This document shows, in pieces, positions 7,551-16,214 of a stretch of DNA of 36,110 bases. Location: NCBI GenBank assembly GCA_022562935.1, contig JADFOI010000021.1:1-36110 (forward strand), written 5' to 3'. Each line of letters starts with the position of its first letter. Position 1 is the stretch's first letter. This stretch comes from Acidobacteriota bacterium (GTDB taxonomy: Bacteria > Acidobacteriota > UBA6911 > RPQK01 > JADFOI01). The translations under genes were made by a program, and so were the position numbers. The notes beneath the pieces are model-generated. The model saw nothing but the letters and a program-made list of their open reading frames with translations, searched no databases and was not told the DNA's origin.

Positions 7551-10481
7551 TTATACCTTCTTACCGTTGGAATTTCCCCCCGGAGGAACGCACACGCCTC
7601 TTTCCTCCCATTGCCAGACTCCATCCCAATCCGGATGAGGAGGATCTTCCAGAAAGCTCGAACAGCGAGCCAGAAGGACTTGAGAGGGACGATCGGTCTG
7701 GGCACCCCTGCGAAACCACTTACAAGCCGTGTTGAAATCCTTCCGCTCATAGGCCTCCATGCCCTGGCAGAAATGCTTCTCCGCTTCCGAGAGCTGGTAG
7801 TTGGCATCTCCCAGCACCTCAATCAGCTGTGAGGGACGCTTGGTGCCTCGAATAAGCACTCGATCGATGGGCCGAGTGACAAAATGCTCTCCCACTTCTT
7901 TGTAAGTGCTGCTGCTGATCAAAATCACACTCCCATAGGATTTGGTGAGCCTCTCCAGGCGCGAGGAGACGTTGACACCCCTTCCCACTACGGTAAAGTC
8001 CATTCTTTTGACCGAACCTATATTTCCCGAAATGACATCACCCGTGCTGATGCCCACACCAATATTAATGGGCTCCAGTCCGTTTGCCCTCCTGCCCTCG
8101 TTCATTCTTGCCAGCTCGCTCTTCATGCCCACCCCTGCACGCACCGCTCGCAGCGTATCGTCTTTCTGGACATAAGGGACACCGAAGACCGCCATCAACG
8201 CATCCCCGATGTATTTATCCAAGATCCCTCGCTCTTCCAGGATGACATCCACCATCCGGCTAAAATAGCTATTGAGGAACTCGACCGCTTTTTCGGCAGT
8301 CAGGGAATCGGCAAGTGCGGTAAAATCCCGGATATCGCTAAATAAGATGGTCGCCTTGTTGCGCACGCCACCCAGAGCCTGCCGATCCGGATCTTCGAGA
8401 ACCTTGTCCACGATATCCTTGGCCATATAGCGCACCAGGGCCCGTCTCACTCTTTTCTCTTCGCTAATGTCTTCCAACACCAGCACCAGGCCGCCTTGAG
8501 CCCCCTCTTCGTGATGCTCCAGGGGAAGAATATTCAGATTGACGGAAGGATTCGTCTCCCCGAGTTGCAGTTCCACATCGTAGTCGGTGACTGCATTGCG
8601 GGTAGCGTAGACACGATCGATGTCTTGAAGCACACGTTCATTACCCAGAAAGCTGCGGATGTCGTCCCCGACGATGCTTTTGAGTTTTGAACCGAGCAGT
8701 TCCAGGGCAGCACGGTTGGCGGTCACAATCCGGTAGTCATGATCCAGGGTGATGATGCTGTTGGAGATACTCTGGCCGACACTTTCCAGGTAGTTTCTCA
8801 TCTCCGTCGTATCTTCGTACAACTGGGCATTCTGAAGGGCTACGGCGATCTCCGAGCTGAGAAGCTTCAACAGGTCTTCATCTTCCCGATCGAATACGGC
8901 CCCGTTCTTGTTCATGGCCTGGGTCACGCCGATGATCTCACCCTGGGGGTTCAAGATAGGTGCCGCCAGGACCGTTTTGGTGCGAAAACCTGTCTCTCTG
9001 TCGAAGGCAGGGTTAAAACGGGGGTCCTCATAAGCATCCTTAATGTTGATCAACTCACCGGTGCGGGCAACATAGCCGGCCAGACCTCCCGAAACAGGAA
9101 AGCGGATGACGGCTCCATTCATGCCCTCAGCCCTCTTGGACCACAGCTCTCCCGTGGTTGAATCCACCAGAAAAAGAGAGCTGCGCTCAGCATCGAGAAT
9201 CTCCGAGATCTTGCTGACGATCTTGTCGATCAGGACATCCAGATCCAAGGTCCGGGTCAGTGAGGTGGTCACGTCCAGCAGGATGGCCATTTTCTCATGA
9301 CTGGCGACAATCTTCTGATAGAGTCGAAAATTCTCAACGGAAATGGCGGTTTGATAGGCGAAAGCCCGGAAAAGCTTTTCGTCCATCTCATCAAACACCC
9401 CCTCCTTCTTGTTGATGATCTGAATAACCCCCACGATTTCCCCGCGCAGATTCTTGACCGGCCCGCACATCATGGACTTGATGCGGCAGCCGCTACAGCG
9501 GTCGATTTCATCGTTGAAACGGGCATCCTGGGAGACATTCGGTACATTGACCAGCTGATCATTCTGGGCCACCCACCCGACCAGTCCTTCGCCCGGGGGT
9601 ATCCGGATCTGGCGGCTCTTCTCGTTCTGAGCCACCTTGGACCAGAGGCCCTCAGAAGGATTCTCCAGCAAAAAGAGGTTGGCCCGTTCGGCATCCAAGA
9701 CCTTGCTGGCCATATAGACCACCCGGTCAATCAAGGCCTCGACATCCATCCGATGAGCCAGGATCTCGGACATATCCACCATCTGCTGAAGGTTCTGGAG
9801 GAACGTCTTGGTGGCTCGAGTCTCGTGCACCACTTCCTGAAAACGGAAATTGGTCCGTCGAATTCTCTTGATGATGATGTCCAGGAAATTTCTGGCCAGA
9901 GTTGGGGCCCGGTCCATGCTGCGGGTCAGATCGTCGTAATAGATCTGCAGAAGTTGTATGTTGGTCAAGGCACGGACTGAGGCGGAACGTCGACCGTCCG
10001 AAAAATACCCCATCTCTCCGATCGATTCTCCCGAACCCAGCGTAGCCAAACGAATTTCTTCGTCGGTACCATCTTTCCAGAAAACGGCGGCCTGACCGTA
10101 AACGATCACGTAAAGACAATCCCCCATCTCACCCTGGCGGATAAACTCTTCGCCGGCGGTCACGCTTCTCTCTCCGACGAAACGCGTGATGTCCCTTAAC
10201 TCCTCTTCGTCCAATCCGGTGAAGACAGGACTGGTCAATAGCCGGTCCAGTCTTTGATCGTGGAGCGCCCCAATCAAGTCCTCTCGGCTGATCGCCTCCA
10301 TCTCCAGCAGTATTTCGCCCAGGTGCATCTCAACGCCTGTCTCGACCAGCTCCTTTTGACGCAAGAGTGCCTTCTCCAGTGTCTCCGGATCACACTGCAG
10401 GTATTCGGCGATCTTTCGACGATCGCGGCTCTTGTAACTCAGCTTGAAATTCAGCACATTATTGGGCTTGTATACCGTCAT
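7551..10481 (-). CDS. Multi-sensor adenylate/guanylate cyclase (cNMP-GAF-GAF-PAS-cyclase)
   Basis: A 976-residue soluble signalling enzyme. Order: N-terminal helical segment resembling the GspE/MshEN fold (about 20-80), cyclic-nucleotide-binding domain (84-205, with [19 protein letters not shown]), GAF (245-385), GAF (410-555), PAS (560-675), class III nucleotidyl cyclase (700-890) and a short TPR-like tail. The cyclase keeps both metal aspartates (D716 and D760 by position; D719 is also present in FSDIRDF), the purine-selecting pair K756 and T830, and the transition-state residues N837 and R841. It should be catalytically competent and is more like an adenylate than a guanylate cyclase. The cNMP domain suggests product feedback, and GAF1 carries a Cys pair (CSGC, 329-332) that could bind metal or sense redox. 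Likely first gene of a cyclase-ligase unit. Confidence 0.9.
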   Translation of the reverse strand: MTVYKPNNVLNFKLSYKSRDRRKIAEYLQCDPETLEKALLRQKELVETGVEMHLGEILLEMEAISREDLIGALHDQRLDRLLTSPVFTGLDEEELRDITRFVGERSVTAGEEFIRQGEMGDCLYVIVYGQAAVFWKDGTDEEIRLATLGSGESIGEMGYFSDGRRSASVRALTNIQLLQIYYDDLTRSMDRAPTLARNFLDIIIKRIRRTNFRFQEVVHETRATKTFLQNLQQMVDMSEILAHRMDVEALIDRVVYMASKVLDAERANLFLLENPSEGLWSKVAQNEKSRQIRIPPGEGLVGWVAQNDQLVNVPNVSQDARFNDEIDRCSGCRIKSMMCGPVKNLRGEIVGVIQIINKKEGVFDEMDEKLFRAFAYQTAISVENFRLYQKIVASHEKMAILLDVTTSLTRTLDLDVLIDKIVSKISEILDAERSSLFLVDSTTGELWSKRAEGMNGAVIRFPVSGGLAGYVARTGELINIKDAYEDPRFNPAFDRETGFRTKTVLAAPILNPQGEIIGVTQAMNKNGAVFDREDEDLLKLLSSEIAVALQNAQLYEDTTEMRNYLESVGQSISNSIITLDHDYRIVTANRAALELLGSKLKSIVGDDIRSFLGNERVLQDIDRVYATRNAVTDYDVELQLGETNPSVNLNILPLEHHEEGAQGGLVLVLEDISEEKRVRRALVRYMAKDIVDKVLEDPDRQALGGVRNKATILFSDIRDFTALADSLTAEKAVEFLNSYFSRMVDVILEERGILDKYIGDALMAVFGVPYVQKDDTLRAVRAGVGMKSELARMNEGRRANGLEPINIGVGISTGDVISGNIGSVKRMDFTVVGRGVNVSSRLERLTKSYGSVILISSSTYKEVGEHFVTRPIDRVLIRGTKRPSQLIEVLGDANYQLSEAEKHFCQGMEAYERKDFNTACKWFRRGAQTDRPSQVLLARCSSFLEDPPHPDWDGVWQWEERGVCVPPGGNSNGKKV

Positions 10482-10568
10482 AGGAGCACCGTAACTGATT
10501 CCCCGTCAAGACTTTCTGCCTTCCGAGATGGATAACCTTCAGTCTGGCTCAAAGGCCCCAGAGGATGC

Positions 10569-10582
10569 GTGACCATGGTCAC
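10569..10582. promoter_or_regulatory. Perfect 14-bp palindrome upstream of the cyclase gene
   Basis: GTGACCATGGTCAC is an exact palindrome centred about 95 bp upstream of the cyclase start and is a plausible dimeric regulator site. The 190-bp gap 10482-10672 otherwise contains one GGCACC-type hairpin repeat at its far end and no clear promoter boxes. Confidence 0.35.
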
Positions 10583-10636
10583 AGGCCTCGCGGGGACGTT
10601 CGGCGTAGAGAAAAGAGAATAGAAAATAGAGAGATT

Positions 10637-10677
10637 TCGGATTCGGATTCGGCACCTGAGGTGCCTCCCACGTCAGG
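10637..10677 (-). repeat. GGCACC-TCA-GGTGCC hairpin repeat
   Basis: A perfect 6-bp stem with a 3-nt loop (10651-10665) sits in a longer conserved unit (GTGGGAGG before, GAATCCGA after, on the minus strand). The same unit occurs near-identically at 32196-32229, with two degenerate neighbours. It begins exactly at the TCCTGA that holds the stop codon of the transsulfuration gene. Confidence 0.7.
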
Positions 10678-11836
10678 AAGTGACGGATAAGGCCTGATCG
10701 AAGTCCTCGATAAGATCCTGGGTAGCTTCAATTCCCACCGAGATTCGAATCAAATTGTCGGTAATTCCCAACTGCTGACGCTCTGGCAGGCTCAAACCGG
10801 AATGGGTGGTGGTGACCGGGCGCGTCACCAGGGTCTCCACACCCCCCAGACTGGGGGCAACGATGGCCAAAGTGGTCTGCTCTATAAAGCGCTGGGCCGC
10901 CTCCAATCCACCCTTCACTTCAAAACTCACCATCCCGCCGCATCCTTCGAAGAACTCACAAGCCCTCTGGTGGTGGGGATGAGTCGGGAGTCCCGGATAG
11001 TGGACCTTGTCTACGGCAGGATGGTTATCCAGAAACTGGGCAATCTTCAGCGCACTCTCATTTTGATATCTCACCCTCAGGGCCAGCGTTTTGATCCCCC
11101 GATGCAGCAAAAAACAGGCGTGAGGATCCAACGACCCACCCAGGTGGTTCAACCGGTGCCTGATCTTCTCTATCTGGCTGGCCCGGCCGATGACCGCACC
11201 CGCCACAATATCAGAATGTCCATTCAGGTACTTGGTGGCGCTGTGAAGAGACAGATCAAAACCCCATTCCAGAGGGCGAAAATTAACGGGGCTGGTAAAG
11301 GTATTATCGATGAGGGAGAGCAGATCATTTTCCCGGGCAAACTCAACGACAGCCTTGAGATCCGCCACCTCCAGGAGAGGATTGGTCAAGCTTTCGACGT
11401 AGACGGCCCGGGTGTTGGGGCGCAGTTTCTCCTTCCAGGAATCGGGATCATCCCCGTCGATAAAGTCAAAGGAAAGCCCGAAAGAAGAAAAGTCCTTGCT
11501 GATGAAATCATGGGTGCCACCGTAGAGCCCTTTCTGGGCCAGTAGATGATCTCCCGAGGAGAGCACGGTGAAGAAGGTGGTGGAAATGGCCGCCATCCCA
11601 CTGGCCGTCACCAGTGCCTCCTCGCCCTTTTCCAAGGCGGCCAGCTTTTGATGGAGCGCTTTATGGTTGGGCGTGTTGTTGAGGCGAATATATCGAAGGT
11701 CGTCATACGGGCTTTCACCGAAGTACTCGAAAGTCGCCGATTGGAAAATGGGCATACTGACCGCACCTTCAATGCGCGGTTCAGGCTCGCCGGCATGGAT
11801 GAGTTGGGTTTCCAGAGATTTGAACTTTCGTGCCAT
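10673..11836 (-). CDS. PLP-dependent transsulfuration enzyme (cystathionine gamma-synthase/beta-lyase family)
   Basis: A 387-residue Cys/Met-metabolism PLP enzyme. The PLP-binding lysine is K202 in the motif SATKYLNGHSD. SGMAAIS (79-85) and the phosphate-binding region, and the C-terminal SVGIE, are as in the family. Members interconvert cysteine, homocysteine and cystathionine, or eliminate sulfur from them. The synthase, beta-lyase and gamma-lyase activities cannot be separated by eye. A good ribosome site (GGGGAGGA) supports the ATG at 11836. The gene stands alone and divergent from the deaminase. Its stop codon lies in the first bases of a hairpin repeat. Confidence 0.88.
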   Translation of the reverse strand: MARKFKSLETQLIHAGEPEPRIEGAVSMPIFQSATFEYFGESPYDDLRYIRLNNTPNHKALHQKLAALEKGEEALVTASGMAAISTTFFTVLSSGDHLLAQKGLYGGTHDFISKDFSSFGLSFDFIDGDDPDSWKEKLRPNTRAVYVESLTNPLLEVADLKAVVEFARENDLLSLIDNTFTSPVNFRPLEWGFDLSLHSATKYLNGHSDIVAGAVIGRASQIEKIRHRLNHLGGSLDPHACFLLHRGIKTLALRVRYQNESALKIAQFLDNHPAVDKVHYPGLPTHPHHQRACEFFEGCGGMVSFEVKGGLEAAQRFIEQTTLAIVAPSLGGVETLVTRPVTTTHSGLSLPERQQLGITDNLIRISVGIEATQDLIEDFDQALSVTS

Positions 11837-11943
11837 GGATAGTCCTCCCCGGGCATTGTATTCCCTCTCGTTGAACCTCTGAAAGTCTGTTGTCTTCGCT
11901 CCTTCGTTCTGAGCGCGTGCGAGGTATCAGATTTCAGGTTCTA

Positions 11944-12016
11944 GGTTTGAATTTGTTTGGAATTTGGAGTTTTGAATTTTGAATTTCCGCAGACCGCGGT
12001 CAGCGGTCTGTTGCCT
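11944..12016 (+). repeat. Composite heptamer repeat (TTTGGAA then GGTCTGC families)
   Basis: About six TTTGGAA/TTTTGAA-like heptamers run into TTTCCGC and then GC-rich heptamers built on CAGACCG/GGTCTGC. The junction (TTTTGAATTTCCGC then GACCGCGGTC) is almost identical to that at 21817-21845. It occupies most of the space between the divergent transsulfuration and deaminase genes. Confidence 0.75.
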
Positions 12017-12048
12017 TTCACTTCCTCACACTCTAACCTAGGGCCTTC

Positions 12049-12537
12049 ATGAACGTGAAAGCCCTACCGGATGATCCGCTCTCCACCCCAGCGGATCAGG
12101 AATTCATCCGGCGCACTTATGAACTCGCGCGAAACGCCCGTGCCCATGGCAACCGTCCCTTTGGGGCCTTGCTGGTTCACGACGGAAAGACAATAGCCGA
12201 GTACGAGAATACGGTGAGCACAAGTGGGGATGTCACCCAGCATGCGGAAACGGGTCTGGTGGCGCTGGCCACCCCGCAATTCCCCTCGGATATCCTGTCC
12301 CAGAGTACTCTCTATACCAGTACCGAACCCTGCATCATGTGCTGTGGCGCCATCTACTGGGCCGGCATTCCCAAAATGGTCTATGGCACGACGGCCAGCC
12401 AAATGAGCAAAGTGCTGGACAGGGACTCTGTTGCCTTTCCCGCTAGAGAGGTTTTTCAACGGATCCATCCCCAAATGATGGTGGTAGGCCCGGTGATGGA
12501 AGAAGAGGGGTTGAAGGTTCATTCCGATTCGAAATGA
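12049..12537 (+). CDS. Nucleoside/guanine-type deaminase (CMP/dCMP deaminase fold)
   Basis: A 162-residue zinc-dependent deaminase. The HAE motif (H65, E67) and PCIMC (P94, C95, C98) provide the zinc ligands and proton-shuttling glutamate. The fold and length fit single-domain nucleoside or guanine deaminases rather than tRNA adenosine deaminase (TadA), whose characteristic surrounding residues are not seen. It should hydrolyse an exocyclic amine of a base or nucleoside. The exact substrate is open. No strong ribosome site lies upstream of the ATG. The aldo/keto reductase begins 42 bp downstream on the same strand. Confidence 0.85.
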   Translation: MNVKALPDDPLSTPADQEFIRRTYELARNARAHGNRPFGALLVHDGKTIAEYENTVSTSGDVTQHAETGLVALATPQFPSDILSQSTLYTSTEPCIMCCGAIYWAGIPKMVYGTTASQMSKVLDRDSVAFPAREVFQRIHPQMMVVGPVMEEEGLKVHSDSK

Positions 12538-12579
12538 CAGTGAACACCAAGGAGAGAATCAAGCAAATGAGGTGAAGGA

Positions 12580-13629
12580 ATGAAATACAAACTATTGGGA
12601 GAGTCTGGATTGAGAGTTTCTGAGCTTTGTCTGGGGACCATGACCTTTGGCGAAGAACGGGGAACCATGGGCAACACCAAAAAAGAATGCCGGAAAATCT
12701 TCGATGCCTTTGCCGACGTCGGTGGGAATTATATCGATACCGCCAACGTCTACATGTACGGCACCAGCGAAAAATGGGTGGGAGAGTTCGTGCATTCCCA
12801 GCGGGATAACTTCGTTGTGGCAAGCAAGTATACGCTGACCATGGATCCTGACGACCCCAATGCCCATGGCAGTCATCGAAAGAACCTGACCCGGTCTCTG
12901 GAAGGGAGTCTCAGGCGCCTGAAAACGGATTACCTCGACATCCTGTTGGTTCACGCGTGGGATTCCATGACGCCGATTGAGGAGACCATGCGCGCTCTGG
13001 ATGACTTCGTAAAGGCGGGCAAGGTGCTCTATCTGGGCGTATCCAACACTCCCGCCTGGGTCGTTGCACAGGCCAATACCCTGGCTCACTTGAGGGGTCT
13101 GACGCCTTTCGTGTCTCTGCAGCTGAATTACAGTCTCATTGACCGAAGCATCGAGAGAGAATTTTTACCCATGGCGGCTTCCATGGATCTGGGGGTGATG
13201 GCTTACTTCGTGCTGGCTGCAGGTATCCTGACCGGCAAATACAATGAGGAGACAGAGGGTCCCACAAGGCTTGGCCCCAACAGTCCTGTGGGCATTTTTG
13301 AAATTGAAAAAGAAAAACTGGAGGTGGCTGCGGAGGTCCTCAAGATTGCCAAAGAAATTAATAGAACTCCCTCACAAGTGGCCCTAAACTGGGTCAGGCA
13401 GCGGCGAAGGAAACCGGTGATGATCCCCATCCTGGGTGCCCGAACCGAAGCCCAGATCAAGGACAACCTGGGGTGTCTGGATTTTGACCTGGAACAGGGC
13501 CATTTGGATCATTTAAATGAACTCTCCAAACCCCAACTGGGATACCCCTATCAAGTCCTGCAATCGGAAATGTACCGGGACCTCATCTACGGAAATACCT
13601 TCGATCTGATCGAGAACCACAGGTTATAG
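12580..13629 (+). CDS. Aldo/keto reductase
   Basis: A 349-residue NAD(P)H-dependent TIM-barrel oxidoreductase. The catalytic tetrad is visible as D53, Y58 (in DTANVY), K83 (ASKYT) and H125 (LLVHAWD). The cofactor-binding C-terminal part includes PILGARTEAQIKDNL. It resembles the YajO/PdxI-like and potassium-channel beta-subunit-like AKRs, which reduce diverse aldehydes. A strong ribosome site (GAGGTGAAGGA) precedes the ATG. The TAG stop is the first three bases of the inverted-repeat element at 13627-13808, so the present C-terminus may differ from the ancestral one by a few residues. Confidence 0.88.
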   Translation: MKYKLLGESGLRVSELCLGTMTFGEERGTMGNTKKECRKIFDAFADVGGNYIDTANVYMYGTSEKWVGEFVHSQRDNFVVASKYTLTMDPDDPNAHGSHRKNLTRSLEGSLRRLKTDYLDILLVHAWDSMTPIEETMRALDDFVKAGKVLYLGVSNTPAWVVAQANTLAHLRGLTPFVSLQLNYSLIDRSIEREFLPMAASMDLGVMAYFVLAAGILTGKYNEETEGPTRLGPNSPVGIFEIEKEKLEVAAEVLKIAKEINRTPSQVALNWVRQRRRKPVMIPILGARTEAQIKDNLGCLDFDLEQGHLDHLNELSKPQLGYPYQVLQSEMYRDLIYGNTFDLIENHRL

Positions 13630-13808
13630 CCGGGATTATGCATAGATTGCCTACTGCAGTGCCGCAATCTTTCAGCGTGCTGCACCGCGACCCGCAAGCG
13701 GGTGCCCCCGACCCGCGCAAGCGGGTGCCCCCGCACGTGGCGCAACGCACTCATCGCGGCGCCTACGCGGCGCACTTCGTCACGAAAACCTATGCATAGT
13801 TCCGGCTA
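13627..13808. mobile_element. MITE-like inverted-repeat element, copy C (182 bp)
   Basis: The longest copy, from TAGCCGGGATTATGCATAG to CTATGCATAGTTCCGGCTA. Internally it holds two tandem copies of a GCAAGCGGGTGCCCCCG module, where copy A has one, and a GCGCC/GGCGC hairpin. The end CGTCACGAAAACCTATGCAT is identical to copy A. No open frame. Its first bases form the stop codon of the aldo/keto reductase. Confidence 0.78.
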
Positions 13809-13814
13809 CTGCCA

Positions 13815-13843
13815 TTGCCTTTCCCCTCTACAGGCTATATATT
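13815..13843 (+). promoter_or_regulatory. Sigma-70-like promoter for the amidohydrolase gene
   Basis: TTGCCT (13815-13820), a 17-bp spacer and TATATT (13838-13843). This predicts a start near 13850 and an ~80-nt leader. It lies just beyond the mobile element. Confidence 0.5.
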
Positions 13844-13929
13844 TGGGGCCATCTCAAAACACTTTTATGGTGCCCAGCCCATGAGAAGATCGGTCCACAA
13901 ACTATAAGTTCTTAAGGGGGACAAGAATC

Positions 13930-15327
13930 ATGACTCGAAAAGCCTATCTGACTCTTCTGGCGAGTCTCTTTCTGGCGGCTTGCCAACCCACCTCGACTCC
14001 TGAGTCCCAGGATTCGACTCTCGTCGTCATCACAGGCGCCACCGTCATCGATGGGGTATCGTCCACACCCATCGAGAATGCGGTCATCGTCATCGAAGGC
14101 GACACCATCCAGGCCATCGGAAGCGCGGGAAGCGTAGAGGTTCCACCGGGCGCACAGAGAGTCGATGCCAGCGGAAAAACCATCATCCCGGGAATCTTCA
14201 ACCTTCACGCTCACGTGGCCAGAAGCGAAGGGATGGAATCGGACGACCAGTTCTATAACCGGGAACGGATTCAGCGGGACGCCAACCGTTACCTTTATTA
14301 CGGCATCACCCATATGGTCTCACTGGGAATTGACCAGGAACCGATGATCGGCTTTCTGGAGGATCAGCGAGCCGGCAGAACGGGTGGGGCGCGGCTCTAC
14401 TCGGCCGGGTATGGTTTTGCCGCTAAAGATGGATGGATTCCCGGCAACCCCAATCTCAACCGGCCCACCACACCGGATGAGGCCCGCCAGTTGGTTCAAG
14501 AGCTCGTTCAGGAAAGGCAGCCTGATGTGATCAAGATCTGGGTGGACGATCGCCTTGGTGAGCTTCCCAAACTGACCCCTGAGCTGTACGGGGCCATTAT
14601 TGAGGAAGCCCATAGCCAAGGCATTAAGGTGATGGCTCACATGTACTACTTGGAGGACACCAAGGAGCTGATTCGACGCGGCGTGGATGGACTCGCTCAC
14701 AGCGTGCGAGACCAGGAGGTCGACGATGAGTTTCTGAGACTGGCCAAGGAAAATGGGGTCACCCAGGTGGCAACGCTGGTGGGACACAGTTCCCGTCTCG
14801 CCTATGCCGATGGCCCCGATTTTCTGGATGATCCTGCTCTGCCCGTTTTGTTTCCGCCCCTGGTTTTGGAAACGGTGAGCGGTCAGGAATATCAGGCGAA
14901 TCTGGCCAACAGTCCGAACCTGGCAAGTACTCGAGAAGTCTACGCAACCGCGGCAAAGAATCTGGCCAAGGTTGCGGCCGCCGGAATACCCATTGCCGTT
15001 GGAACCGATTCGGGAGGACCGGGGCGATTTCAGGGCCTCTGGGAGCACCGTGAGATGGAACTGATGGTTAAAGCCGGCCTCACACCCATGCAGGCGATTC
15101 AGGCCGCCACCGCAAACGGTGCCAAGTTTCTTGGACTGGAAGATCAATACGGCACGCTGGAACCGGGCAAGATCGCCGACTTGATTATCCTCAATGCCGA
15201 TCCTCTGGAGGACATCCGCAACACCAGAAACATTGATGAGGTATGGATGAACGGCGAACGGGTCAACCGTGCTGATCTGCCCATATCCACGGCTCCCCCG
15301 ACTGCTCAAGAACGCGAAACCAGCTAA
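13930..15327 (+). CDS. Secreted lipoprotein amidohydrolase
   Basis: A 465-residue metal-dependent amidohydrolase of the imidazolonepropionase-like group. The N-terminus is a lipoprotein signal (LFLAAC, lipidated C18), placing the enzyme in the periplasm or outer membrane. The metal site is complete: H93 and H95 (NLHAHV), a likely carbamylated K202 (IKIWV), H237, H257 and D360 (GTDSG). The C-terminal GTLEPGKIADLIIL is typical. Relatives act on amides, peptides or cyclic ureides. The substrate is not deducible. A good ribosome site (AAGGGGG) precedes the ATG. An ankyrin lipoprotein gene follows 92 bp downstream and may belong to the same transcript. Confidence 0.87.
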   Translation: MTRKAYLTLLASLFLAACQPTSTPESQDSTLVVITGATVIDGVSSTPIENAVIVIEGDTIQAIGSAGSVEVPPGAQRVDASGKTIIPGIFNLHAHVARSEGMESDDQFYNRERIQRDANRYLYYGITHMVSLGIDQEPMIGFLEDQRAGRTGGARLYSAGYGFAAKDGWIPGNPNLNRPTTPDEARQLVQELVQERQPDVIKIWVDDRLGELPKLTPELYGAIIEEAHSQGIKVMAHMYYLEDTKELIRRGVDGLAHSVRDQEVDDEFLRLAKENGVTQVATLVGHSSRLAYADGPDFLDDPALPVLFPPLVLETVSGQEYQANLANSPNLASTREVYATAAKNLAKVAAAGIPIAVGTDSGGPGRFQGLWEHREMELMVKAGLTPMQAIQAATANGAKFLGLEDQYGTLEPGKIADLIILNADPLEDIRNTRNIDEVWMNGERVNRADLPISTAPPTAQERETS

Positions 15328-15419
15328 AGTGTGTTTCTACTTACTGATTTCACACTTGCAGCAGAAGGGTTTACAATCGGTGACGATGCAGTTCGTCCTG
15401 CCTGAAGAGGAGGTGCGCG

Positions 15420-16169
15420 ATGTCCGAAAGAATAGGGTTTCCCATTTTGGCGGCACTGCTGATCGCATCCTGCAGTGGGGGACAAGACCTCGATTCGTCA
15501 AACTTTCTTGCCGCAGTCAGTGACGGCCAGACCGAAACAGTCCAGTCCCTACTGAGCGCAGGCGCGGCCGTCAATGAGACGGATGAAGAGGGAATGACCC
15601 CGCTCATGCATGCCGTGTTGAAAGATCACCCGGACACGGTGAAGCTCTTACTTCAAGCGGGTGCCGACGTGAACGCCAAGGACCGGGATGACTGGACTGC
15701 ACTGATGTTCGCGGCGTTCGTCGGTAAGACGGAAACGGTGAAGGCCTTGCTGGAAGCGAGCGCCCAGGTCAATGAGAAAAACTCCTTTGGCAGCATCGCA
15801 CTGATCCATGCGACGTTGAACGGTCAAACGGAGTCGGTGAACCTGTTGCTGGAAGCAGGCGCCCAGGTGAATGAGAAGGATCAGTTTGGATGGACCGCCC
15901 TGATCCGAGCGGCCAGACGAGGTGAAGCTGAAACGTTGAAGGCGTTGATCGATGCTGGTGCCGACGTCGATCAGGTGGATGAGTTCGGCTGGACTCCCCT
16001 GATGCGGGCGGCCTTGAACGATCAACTGGAAGCGGTGAAGAGACTGGTCGATGCCGATGCCGACTTAAATCTTAAGGCGACAAACGGCAGGACCGCACTG
16101 GTCATGGCCCAAGGACAAGACCACACCGACGTTGTTGAGTTCCTCAAAGCCGCAGGTGCTGCAGAATAG
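15420..16169 (+). CDS. Ankyrin-repeat lipoprotein
   Basis: A 249-residue protein with a lipoprotein signal (LLIASC, about residue 18) and then about seven ankyrin repeats of 33 residues filling the rest. The repeat signature is GxTPLMHAVLKDHPDTVKLL, LLxAGADVN and so on. The repeats are very regular, as in recently expanded arrays. Ankyrin domains bind other proteins; a periplasmic or surface partner is expected. It may chaperone or tether the neighbouring lipoprotein amidohydrolase (inference from position only). A ribosome site (GAGGAGGTG) supports this ATG. Confidence 0.87.
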   Translation: MSERIGFPILAALLIASCSGGQDLDSSNFLAAVSDGQTETVQSLLSAGAAVNETDEEGMTPLMHAVLKDHPDTVKLLLQAGADVNAKDRDDWTALMFAAFVGKTETVKALLEASAQVNEKNSFGSIALIHATLNGQTESVNLLLEAGAQVNEKDQFGWTALIRAARRGEAETLKALIDAGADVDQVDEFGWTPLMRAALNDQLEAVKRLVDADADLNLKATNGRTALVMAQGQDHTDVVEFLKAAGAAE

Positions 16170-16214
16170 TTCAACCGCCCGGCCAGATTCACCACAAAGT
16201 TTGGGCACAAACCG

